The notes below the pieces were generated by a model that did no database searches, was not told where the DNA came from, and saw only the letters and a program-made list of their open reading frames with translations. The position numbers were made by a program, and so were the translations under genes. Shown one piece after another: positions 6,941 through 13,743 of a stretch of DNA of 18,958 nt (position 1 is its first letter; every line of letters starts with the position of its first letter). Where the stretch lies: contig JAEDGQ010000035.1 of the NCBI GenBank assembly GCA_016297415.1, forward strand, positions 1-18,958, given 5' to 3'. Source of the stretch: Treponema sp. (GTDB taxonomy: Bacteria; Spirochaetota; Spirochaetia; Treponematales; Treponemataceae).

Positions 6941-7999
6941 ATGGCAAAACTGACTAAAGCAAATATTTTCAGACTGTGCGGAGTCATTTTTTTTATGACT
7001 TTGACAGTTGTATTTACCGCAGGAGTTCCTGTTTCCTGCCGTCTTTCTGATGATGGATTTGAAATTGTAAAAGAAGATTCCTCATCTCCCAAAATTCTCT
7101 CTTATATTGCAGAAAGCAATCTTGTTATTAACATTCTGTATTCCGAGAAAATTAATCTGCGTAATGTGAAAATCCGAAGTCTGGATGGAATGTATGAAGA
7201 AGAAGCCGGATTAATTGAATACGAAAATGAAGAAAACAGAGTAAAAATCACCCTGAAAGAACCAACGGAAGTTGGAATAAATTATGCCTTAAACGGTATG
7301 GCAGAAGATGTTCATGGAAACCTGCTTCAGTTCAGTCTGCCTTTTACAGGCTTTAATGATAATCCTGTAAATATGGTTTTATCGGAAATCAGAACAAAAC
7401 ACACATCAACAGCAGGAGTCCTGAAAAAAGCTGAATATATTGAACTTTATGTTGCTGAGGGGGGAAATACTGCCGGATTTGAACTGATTTGTGGAAGCGA
7501 CGGAGAAAATAAAAAATATGTATTCCCTGTAATGGATGTAAAAAAAGGTGAATATATTGTAGTTCATTTTCGTACTCCTTCTGAAGGTTTATGCATTGAT
7601 GAAACTGGAGAAGATTTATGCCTTTCTACAGCAGAAGCTTCCAGCGAAAGCCGTGATTTGTGGATTGAAAACACAGAAACAAGAATCAGTGACAGCGACG
7701 TAATTGTTTTAAGAAACGCCTGTAAAGACGAAATTACTGATGCAGTTTTATTTTGTTCCGGTGATAAAACATCCTGGTACTCAAAAGAACAGAAAAGTCT
7801 GTCCCAGGAAGCCTTTGATGGAGAAGCCTGGGCTGGAGGCAGTGGCGTTGAATGGGCCTGCAGTTCAGATGGTGTTACTTCAAACAGAACACTTTGCAGA
7901 TTCGATTTTGAAACAGTCCCTGCAGGAAAAGATTCATGGCATGTAGTAACAATGGGAACTCCTGGTTGCAGTAATGAGAACTGTGTGATTTATAACTGA
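6941..7999 (+). CDS. Exported (possibly lipo-) protein with lamin-tail-like (LTD) domain
   Basis: 352 residues. The ATG at 6941 is chosen for its GGAGG (6932-6936); an in-frame TTG at 6875 lacks a ribosome site. A long hydrophobic leader (residues about 8-33) ends in VPVSC, a poor but possible spirochete lipobox with Cys33; ordinary signal peptidase cleavage is the alternative. Residues about 50-140 look like an Ig/E-set module. Residues about 145-230 fit the lamin-tail pattern: VLSEIRTKH, then AEYIELYVAEGGNTAGFELI, then a YVFPVMDVKKGEYIVVHF strand pair. Bacterial LTD domains are typically on secreted or surface proteins. It is the first gene of the secretion operon, 16 bases before the prepilin peptidase, so it may be a substrate or a surface component of the machine. 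That role is inference. Confidence 0.6.
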   Translation: MAKLTKANIFRLCGVIFFMTLTVVFTAGVPVSCRLSDDGFEIVKEDSSSPKILSYIAESNLVINILYSEKINLRNVKIRSLDGMYEEEAGLIEYENEENRVKITLKEPTEVGINYALNGMAEDVHGNLLQFSLPFTGFNDNPVNMVLSEIRTKHTSTAGVLKKAEYIELYVAEGGNTAGFELICGSDGENKKYVFPVMDVKKGEYIVVHFRTPSEGLCIDETGEDLCLSTAEASSESRDLWIENTETRISDSDVIVLRNACKDEITDAVLFCSGDKTSWYSKEQKSLSQEAFDGEAWAGGSGVEWACSSDGVTSNRTLCRFDFETVPAGKDSWHVVTMGTPGCSNENCVIYN

Positions 8000-8015
8000 A
8001 AACCGGGAATGGAAA

Positions 8016-8468
8016 ATGAACTTTGAAAAGATGAGGTTTGTAATCAGGTGGTTTGTATTGATCTGGGGATGTTTTGTTGTAAGTAAAAATGATGCAGAAA
8101 GGTATTTTATTCCTGATTCAGTTTTAATTTTTGTGGCAGTTGTTTTGATGGGTACTGATGTCATTTTATGTCCTGAAAGAATACTTATAAAAATTCTTTT
8201 CGCTTTTTTAATGTTGTTTATATTACTGTCCGTTTTTTGTGTTTCCGGTGGAATTGGAGGTGGCGATATAAAACTAATATGTCTCCTTACATACGGAACT
8301 GGTTTTTTTGCAACGGTGGCAGGACTTTTTTTTGCCTGTATTTCAGCACTTGTTTTTTGTTTTATAAAAAAAGAACTGTGTGGTGAAAAAGTAAAAAGAG
8401 TTCCTTTTGCTCCATTTGTTTCTGCCTCTGTTCTTTTGTGTTCTCTGTTTATAAAGGAGGCAGCATGA
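8016..8468 (+). CDS. Short A24-family prepilin peptidase
   Basis: 150 residues, membrane-embedded aspartic protease that would remove the leader of GspG and other pseudopilins at the cytoplasmic face. Both catalytic contexts are visible: Asp26 in NDAERYFIPDSVL (the xD..xxIPxxL pattern) and Asp84 in GGGDIKL (the GxGDxK motif). About five hydrophobic spans are present. The N-terminal cysteine-rich methyltransferase part of full-length PilD/GspO (about 290 residues) is absent, as in other short A24 enzymes, so N-methylation of the processed pseudopilin is not expected from this protein. The Shine-Dalgarno is weak; Met6 (8031) is an alternative start. The stop overlaps the ATG of the secretin gene (ATGA), consistent with coupled translation. 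Confidence 0.85.
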   Translation: MNFEKMRFVIRWFVLIWGCFVVSKNDAERYFIPDSVLIFVAVVLMGTDVILCPERILIKILFAFLMLFILLSVFCVSGGIGGGDIKLICLLTYGTGFFATVAGLFFACISALVFCFIKKELCGEKVKRVPFAPFVSASVLLCSLFIKEAA

Positions 8469-10471
8469 AAAGGTTTTTGAAAGGGCTTATACCTGCTGGA
8501 ATTATTCTGTTTTCTTTTTGCTTAAATGCAGAAGAACAGAAAGAAACTGTATTTATGGATTTTCGAAATCAGAAAATTACAGACATTATTTATTCACTTG
8601 CAAAACTGTGTGGTAAATCTGTAATTACAGATGAAACTGTAAATGGAATACAGACTTTTCATTTTGAAGACAGAAGTTTTGAGCAGGCTCTGTACAGATT
8701 TGCAGAAGCTAATTCACTTTGGGTCTGGAAGAAAGAAGATGTTTATTATGTTTCTAAAGTAAAAATAGAAGAAAAAGATGGAAAAATTGATGTATCAGCG
8801 GAAGAAACAGATGTTTCATCTTTTTTGAGAATGCTTTCAAGAAAAACAAAGACAACAGTTATGTTTGACAGTCTTCCTCAGGTTAATGTTACGGTAAGAC
8901 TAAGTGAGGCTTCTCTTGAAGATGTATTAAATCTTGTATTAATGAAGCTGCCTGGATTTAGTCTTGAGCGGATTGGACAGGGATACTTTATCGGAAAAAA
9001 CACTTCAGGGGGAAGCAGACGAAATACTGATATTTTTAATCTTTCCTGCACAGATGAAAAATATTCAATAAGTCTTCAGAAAGCAGCCTTTAATACTGTG
9101 TTAGAAGCATTATTTAAAAGAGAAGGAAAAGAATTTTCTATTCTGTGTAAAAATAATCAGAATCTTGAAAGCATTTATTTTAAGGATAAAAGTTTTGAGG
9201 AAATGCTTTCTCTGATTCTGGAACAGGCTGGCTGCAGTTTTGGAATTGATAAAGATATCTATTACATTTTTGAAGTTTCAAAGAAAGACGCAACAAAAAA
9301 GTTCAGGGATGTGAAAATCCTTGAATTGAAAAATATTTCAACATCGGTTTTTATGCAGATGATTCCTTCTGAGATTCTTGGAGATGCTGTTGTAAAGACT
9401 GATGAAAAGAAAAATCTGCTGGTGATAATTGCAGGACCTGAGTCGCTGGCAGGCATTATCAGTTTTGTAAACTTAATAGATGTTAAGAATGATAAGGAAA
9501 AAGTAAAAAGCACAAGAGAGATAAAGCTGAAATACATAAAAAGTCAGGAACTTATAGACAGTATTTCTGAACCGGTAAACAGAAACTGCATTTTTAAGAC
9601 ATGGGATTCTTCCCGAGTTTTTTTTACCGGGTCGGATGATGAATACAGCTTATTTTTGAATCAGCTTTCTTTTCTGGATATTCCTAAACAACAGATAAAA
9701 TATCAGATTCTTGTGGTTCAAAGACAAAAAACGGAAGGTACAAAGTTCAATTCAAGTTTTGCAATCAATGATACCCAGGAAGAACCTGTTAAAAACAGAG
9801 GATTAACTATCTCCAATATTTTTAATATTAAGTTTGATGTTATTTCTCACATGGGAATTCAATTTGCGGAAAATCTTAATGCTGAACTAAGTGAAGGAAA
9901 AAGCAGGGTTCTGGCTGATACAACTTTGAATGGATTAAGCGGTGAACAGATAAATTTTTCAAATACTAATACATACAGGTACAGGGACATAATTGTAGAT
10001 ACAACTGGTGATTTATATACAAGTACTACAAGGGAAATTTCAAGCGGTCTTACGATTAGCTTAAACGGATGGGTAAGTGGGGACGATATGATTACCGTCA
10101 AAATAGATGCACAGGTTTCGAAGCAGGGAAGTTCTGACTCTGCTGGTGATACATCGAATCCGCCTGCTACCTCTGAAAAAAAGGTCAGTACAAATGTAAG
10201 AACAAGGTCTGGAGAAAGTGTGATAATCGGAGGTCTTTTCCAGCAGGAAACTGATGTTAGTGAAAGACGTGTTCCGGTTCTAGGCAGCATTCCCCTGATT
10301 GGAAATATATTCAGGCATAAAACTACATCTACAGCAGACACAGAATTTGTTATTTATCTGGTCCCTTTTGTTGAAAAAAAAGAAAAATCAAATGAAGAAA
10401 GAATAAAACGGTATTACGAAAAATATGTAAAAAATCCGGAAATTGAAAAAAGCAGAAAAGGTGAGGTTTGA
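8465..10471 (+). CDS. gspD: Type II secretion secretin
   Basis: 668 residues; forms the outer-membrane channel. The ATG at 8465 has AAAGGAGG (8453-8460) and overlaps the peptidase stop. A signal peptide (residues 1-24, ending CLNA) precedes a long periplasmic part. Three similar STN/N0-like units can be read at about 30-100 (FRNQKITDIIYSLAKLCGKS), 108-177 (VSSFLRMLSRKTKTTVMFD) and 188-272 (FNTVLEALFKREGKEFSI). They are followed by two N1-type units at about 278-339 and 351-412. The secretin core (about 412-635) carries the hallmark VPVLGSIPLIGNIF (about 602-615) followed by a D/E-rich strand and FVIYLVPFV. The C-terminal tail is short and charged (636-668), with no obvious S-domain for a pilotin. 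Family assignment is firm; the count of N-domains is by eye. Confidence 0.93.
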   Translation: MKRFLKGLIPAGIILFSFCLNAEEQKETVFMDFRNQKITDIIYSLAKLCGKSVITDETVNGIQTFHFEDRSFEQALYRFAEANSLWVWKKEDVYYVSKVKIEEKDGKIDVSAEETDVSSFLRMLSRKTKTTVMFDSLPQVNVTVRLSEASLEDVLNLVLMKLPGFSLERIGQGYFIGKNTSGGSRRNTDIFNLSCTDEKYSISLQKAAFNTVLEALFKREGKEFSILCKNNQNLESIYFKDKSFEEMLSLILEQAGCSFGIDKDIYYIFEVSKKDATKKFRDVKILELKNISTSVFMQMIPSEILGDAVVKTDEKKNLLVIIAGPESLAGIISFVNLIDVKNDKEKVKSTREIKLKYIKSQELIDSISEPVNRNCIFKTWDSSRVFFTGSDDEYSLFLNQLSFLDIPKQQIKYQILVVQRQKTEGTKFNSSFAINDTQEEPVKNRGLTISNIFNIKFDVISHMGIQFAENLNAELSEGKSRVLADTTLNGLSGEQINFSNTNTYRYRDIIVDTTGDLYTSTTREISSGLTISLNGWVSGDDMITVKIDAQVSKQGSSDSAGDTSNPPATSEKKVSTNVRTRSGESVIIGGLFQQETDVSERRVPVLGSIPLIGNIFRHKTTSTADTEFVIYLVPFVEKKEKSNEERIKRYYEKYVKNPEIEKSRKGEV

Positions 10472-10473
10472 AA

Positions 10474-11844
10474 TTGAAAAATATTACAAGTTTTTTTGAA
10501 TGGAACTCAATAGAAAACCAGTATTCTCCGGAGTTCATAAAAAATACCAGATGCGTGAAGTTTTCTGAAAATGAAGGAGAAGTTACTGTTTTGATTGCTT
10601 CAAGTTCAAAAGATAAAAAAGGAATCTTGAAACAAATTCATTTTGGAAAGGAAGTTCATCTTGTTGAGGTAAGTGACAGTTCATTTTCTGAATTTGTTGG
10701 AAGCATTGTTGAATGCAACCAGTCTTTTGAAGAAGGAAAAGCTGAAACTGAAACTGGCAGAGAGGTCAGGTTTTCTCTTGAGAGTATTAATTCCGAAGCA
10801 CCTGCTGTAAACATAATAAATGCAGTTTGTCTTGAGGCTGTCAGAAAGAATGCAAGTGATATTCACATTCAACGGGATGAAAAAAATGTTCGGATAAGAT
10901 TTCGAATTGATGGTGTTTTGCAGACTGTCAAAAAGCTGGATTCGAGCATCTATGAAGCACTGGTAACAAGATTGAAGGTAATGGCTTGTGTAAATGTGGC
11001 AGAGAACAGACTTCCTCAGGACGGAAGTTTATGTGTCAGTTGCGATGGTAGTAGTGTTGATTTACGAATTTCTTTTCTACCGGGGGTGTATGGAGAATCT
11101 ATAGTTCTGCGTCTTTTTGAATCGAATAAAAAAGAAAAAACTCTGGAAGAACTGGGCTTTTCTGAAAGTTCAATGAAAGTGCTGAAAAAAATTCCCCGGA
11201 TGAAAAACGGTCTTGTTTTAGTCAGCGGGCCAACGGGGTCTGGAAAAACAACCACACTACATGCACTTATAAATCAGATGGACAGAGAAAGTTTAAAAAT
11301 CATTACGATTGAAGATCCTGTGGAACGGCATATTGAGGGGGTGGATCAGATTCAGGTGAATGAAGGAATAGGCCTTACTTTTGAAAGTCTGCTAAGGCGG
11401 ATTTTGAGGCAGGATCCGGACGTAATTATGGTAGGTGAAATTCGGGATAGTGAAACTGCGGCTCTTGTATTGCGGGCAGGTCTTACGGGGCATCTTGTTC
11501 TTTCTACCGTTCATACAACAGACAGTATTGGTGTAATAAAACGACTTACAAATCTTGGAGCTGATCCATATCTTGTTGCCGGGGTTCTAAAAATCTCTCT
11601 AGCCCAAAGACTTGTCAGAAAATATGAAAACAAAAAAAAAGATGTGATGGCAGGTAGAGAGGCGGTCAGTGAAATTTTTGTGGTGGATGAAGAACTGGCA
11701 GAAATGATTGAAAAATCTGCGTCAGAAACTGAAATAAAAAAATCCCTGAGAAAAAAAGGGTTTGAAACAATGAAAGAAGACGGACTTAAAAAGGTTCAGG
11801 CTGGTATTACAAGTCTGAAAGAAATTGAAAGAGAGGTTGGCTGA
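10474..11844 (+). CDS. gspE: Type II secretion assembly ATPase
   Basis: 456 residues; cytoplasmic hexameric ATPase that powers pseudopilus assembly. I choose TTG at 10474 because GAGG (10463-10466) is seven bases upstream; the TTG at 10468 would be only one base away. Visible motifs are SDIHIQ (about 127, start of the catalytic half), Walker A GPTGSGKTTT (252-261), the Asp box near TIEDPVE, DPDVIMVGEIRD (314-325, Walker B region) and GHLVLSTVHTTDS (His box). The N-terminal region is short (about 100 residues), so the GspL-binding N1E part is reduced. The four-cysteine zinc motif normally found after the QRLVRK helix in GspE and PilB is absent; the equivalent stretch is YENKKKDVMAGREAVSEI. It starts three bases after the gspD stop and overlaps gspF by one base. 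Confidence 0.93.
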   Translation: MKNITSFFEWNSIENQYSPEFIKNTRCVKFSENEGEVTVLIASSSKDKKGILKQIHFGKEVHLVEVSDSSFSEFVGSIVECNQSFEEGKAETETGREVRFSLESINSEAPAVNIINAVCLEAVRKNASDIHIQRDEKNVRIRFRIDGVLQTVKKLDSSIYEALVTRLKVMACVNVAENRLPQDGSLCVSCDGSSVDLRISFLPGVYGESIVLRLFESNKKEKTLEELGFSESSMKVLKKIPRMKNGLVLVSGPTGSGKTTTLHALINQMDRESLKIITIEDPVERHIEGVDQIQVNEGIGLTFESLLRRILRQDPDVIMVGEIRDSETAALVLRAGLTGHLVLSTVHTTDSIGVIKRLTNLGADPYLVAGVLKISLAQRLVRKYENKKKDVMAGREAVSEIFVVDEELAEMIEKSASETEIKKSLRKKGFETMKEDGLKKVQAGITSLKEIEREVG

Positions 11845-12881
11845 TGAAAAAACTTTCTTCAAAGACAATTTTTTATTTTACACAGACAATGACAGAATTA
11901 TTGAAAAGTGGAGTGCCTCTTCAGCACGGACTGGAAATCTGCGGCAAAACAAAGAAGACATCCGGGTTTCGTTTTTTTTCTGAAAGTCTTCTGAAAGACA
12001 TTCGTAATGGAAAGAAGTTTTCCCTTGCCCTGTCTAAATATAAAAATGATTTGGGAGCATTTTATCTGGAGGTGGTGAGGCTTGGGGAAGAAACAAACTG
12101 CCTTCCTCAAATGATGGAAAACCTGACTTTATATTTAAAAACTTTTAATGATGTAAAAGGAAAGCTGCGTCAGGCCCTTATATATCCGGCATTTGTCTGC
12201 TTAACCACAGTTGTGGTGGCTCTGACAATTTTGTTTTTTGTATTCCCAAAGATAAGCGCTATTTTTGAAGCATTTTCTGAAAGTTCCATTTATATAGAAG
12301 AAACTATAGTTCAAATTAAATACTCAGTACTTTTCTTCTCTGGATTTTTGATTTTTGTTTTGGTTTCAACTGCAGTTTTGTTTTTTTTGTATAAAACAAG
12401 TGAGTGCTTTAGAAAAAAGGCTGACCGTGTTTTTATAAATCTTCCATTAATAGGAAGTTTTCTGAAAAGTTTGTATACAAGAGATTTTATTTTTGTCATG
12501 CAGCTTATGTGTCCTTCACCTTTAAGTTTTACAGAAGCTTTAAAGCGCAGTACAAGCGTTATCAGAAACAGGGAATTTTCAAAGCAAATTAATTTAATTT
12601 ACGAAAAGATTTGTAGAGGAGAAAGCATTGGTGACAGTTTTAGTCATAGTGGAATTTTTTCGGATTACCTTGTTACCTGGATTTCCATAGCATCTGCAAC
12701 AGGAAATCTGAAATGCGTTTTTAAACAAATAAATGAATATTACTCAAAAGAGATAAATGAATCCCTTGAAACCTTTATGACTCTTGTGGAGCCGGTTCTG
12801 ATTTTAATTACAGGTGTCTTTATGTTTTTTATGATTGCACAGTTTGTTCTGCCAGTTTTTTCACTGCTAGGGAGATTATAG
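11844..12881 (+). CDS. gspF: Type II secretion inner-membrane platform protein
   Basis: 345 residues. The ATG overlaps the gspE stop (TGATG). Two T2SSF repeats are visible. The first starts at FYFTQTMTELLKSGVPLQHG and runs to GEETNCLPQMMENLTLYL; the second starts at FIFVMQLMCPSPLSFTEAL and contains GESIGDSF and ATGNLKCVFKQINEYY. Membrane spans lie at about 112-136, 160-183 and 315-342. Typical GspF proteins have about 400 residues; this one lacks the N-terminal 60 or so that precede the first repeat. The platform couples GspE motion to pseudopilin extraction from the membrane. Its position between gspE and gspG is canonical. Confidence 0.92.
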   Translation: MKKLSSKTIFYFTQTMTELLKSGVPLQHGLEICGKTKKTSGFRFFSESLLKDIRNGKKFSLALSKYKNDLGAFYLEVVRLGEETNCLPQMMENLTLYLKTFNDVKGKLRQALIYPAFVCLTTVVVALTILFFVFPKISAIFEAFSESSIYIEETIVQIKYSVLFFSGFLIFVLVSTAVLFFLYKTSECFRKKADRVFINLPLIGSFLKSLYTRDFIFVMQLMCPSPLSFTEALKRSTSVIRNREFSKQINLIYEKICRGESIGDSFSHSGIFSDYLVTWISIASATGNLKCVFKQINEYYSKEINESLETFMTLVEPVLILITGVFMFFMIAQFVLPVFSLLGRL

Positions 12882-12883
12882 AA

Positions 12884-13333
12884 ATGAAAAAAATAAAATC
12901 TTTTTTGAAAGTCCTAAAAAGTAATGACGGATGGACATTTATGGAGACCTTGATTGTTATTGCCATTGTTATGGTTTTGACAGCATCAGCAGGATTTATG
13001 GTATCTGGCTGTCTGGACAGAGCTAAATATGCGTCAGCCAGAAGTCAGATAGAAGCTTTTTGTGTTGCACTTGAAGGGTATTACATAGACTGCGGCAATT
13101 ATCCCACAACTGAACAGGGACTGGAAGCTCTCAGAAAAAAGCCTGAAATTCAGCCTGTAAGTGAAAACTGGAATGGGCCATATATTTACAAATCCATACC
13201 GAAAGATCCCTGGGGAAACGATTATGAATACACATGCGGTGATATTGAAGGAAATCCTTATGGAATACGGTGTTTTGGAAGCGATGGAAGAAAAGGAGGA
13301 GAGGATAAAAATGAAGATATTTTGTCCTGGTAA
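12884..13333 (+). CDS. gspG: Major pseudopilin
   Basis: 149 residues. After a basic leader the class III cleavage site reads NDG|WTFMETLIVIAIVMVL, with Gly16 at -1 and Glu21 at +5. The usual Phe or Met at +1 is Trp, which is unusual. The globular part has the T2SG signatures GNYPTTEQGLEAL, NWNGPYI, PKDPWGNDYEY and a Ca-binding-type end GSDGRKGGEDKNEDI. These make the GspG assignment firm and separate it from type IV pilins. It starts two bases after the gspF stop. Its stop is followed by GGC and then, in the same frame, the ATG of the first tiny pseudopilin-like gene. Confidence 0.94.
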   Translation: MKKIKSFLKVLKSNDGWTFMETLIVIAIVMVLTASAGFMVSGCLDRAKYASARSQIEAFCVALEGYYIDCGNYPTTEQGLEALRKKPEIQPVSENWNGPYIYKSIPKDPWGNDYEYTCGDIEGNPYGIRCFGSDGRKGGEDKNEDILSW

Positions 13334-13336
13334 GGC

Positions 13337-13471
13337 ATGTTAAAAAACTTAGTAATTGAAATAAACCTGCTGCTGTTAATTCTTGGAATAACTTTCACTT
13401 TTTTTTGTCTGGAAAAAACTGTTGAAAGACAGATTATGTTTGTGGAGCGGATAGAAAATGAGGCTGACTGA
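13337..13471 (+). CDS. Mini pseudopilin-like protein A (44 residues)
   Basis: A small gene in the position of gspH/I. It starts three bases after the gspG stop, in the same frame, with no room for its own good Shine-Dalgarno, so termination-reinitiation is likely. The protein is MLKNLVIEINLLLLILGITF followed by a short amphipathic tail ending RIENEAD. The segment NLVIEINLLLL can be laid on the pseudopilin N-terminal helix with Glu at +5 if cleavage or start is before Asn4. The Gly expected at -1 is Lys. There is no globular domain. It may be a helix-only pseudopilin, or an unrelated small membrane protein. A broken gene is less likely because the downstream gene also starts with its own complete helix. 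Confidence 0.55.
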   Translation: MLKNLVIEINLLLLILGITFTFFCLEKTVERQIMFVERIENEAD

Positions 13472-13631
13472 ACTTGTAGTTTCTATTTTGATTTCTGCCA
13501 TGATTTTTAGCTGTGCCATGACTTGTTTTGGAAGCTGTCAAAAATGTGCAAAAAAAATTACAGAAAAGGAAAAATATTTTGCGGAAATCTGCAGGGAAAA
13601 AAATGAAATTAAAAAAAGTTTTGAAAAATGA
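13458..13631 (+). CDS. Mini pseudopilin-like protein B (57 residues)
   Basis: Overlaps the previous gene by 14 bases. GGAG (13444-13447) lies ten bases upstream and a stop two codons before the ATG fixes the start. It begins MRLTELVVSILISAMIF, which matches the processed pseudopilin helix (+5 Glu counted from Met1) but has no leader for the prepilin peptidase. The tail is basic and Cys-containing (CFGSCQKCAKK) and then charged and probably helical to the end. A CxxC pair (Cys27 and Cys30) is unusual for this position. The gene order suggests a GspI/J counterpart without a globular domain. Function is inference. Confidence 0.58.
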   Translation: MRLTELVVSILISAMIFSCAMTCFGSCQKCAKKITEKEKYFAEICREKNEIKKSFEK

Positions 13632-13728
13632 AGAGGGCTTTGCGGAGATTCCTCTTCTCATAGTGATTTTTTGTCTTTCGGTTCTCCTGCTGGGATTGTG
13701 TCTGGTGGCAGGAACCGGAAGCTTTTGA
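13603..13728 (+). CDS. Mini pseudopilin-like protein C (41 residues) with prepilin leader
   Basis: Overlaps gene B by 29 bases; AGGG (13593-13596) lies six bases before the ATG. The leader is MKLKKVLKNEEG and is followed by FAEIPLLIVIFCLSVLLLGL, a clear prepilin cleavage context G|F preceded by basic and acidic residues. Glu is at +3 rather than +5 and Pro at +5. The tip pseudopilin GspK also lacks Glu at +5, so this could be the GspK counterpart reduced to leader and helix. It ends only 29 residues after the cleavage site (VAGTGSF). It is followed 15 bases later by the GTG start of the L/M/C-like gene. Confidence 0.58.
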   Translation: MKLKKVLKNEEGFAEIPLLIVIFCLSVLLLGLCLVAGTGSF

Positions 13729-13743
13729 TTAAAGGAATGTAAA

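Noticed and set aside
8438..8464. GTG start upstream of gspD
   Set aside because: AAAGGAGG at 8453-8460 lies inside this extension and directs the ATG at 8465, which opens the signal peptide.
11628..11640. Programmed slippage at the A9 run in gspE
   Set aside because: A-runs of this size are common across this A-rich operon and the zero frame encodes a full-length GspE, so no special event is needed.
8016..13333. Type IV pilus or competence system instead of type II secretion
   Set aside because: The GspG signatures (PTTEQGLEAL, PKDPWGNDYEY, GSDGRKGGE) are type II-specific, and no retraction ATPase or competence gene is present; the boundary between systems is still worth testing by phylogeny.
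13337..13728. One frameshifted minor pseudopilin gene instead of three small genes
   Set aside because: Each of the three frames has its own start and its own complete pseudopilin-like helix; a single broken gene would show one helix followed by globular-domain fragments.
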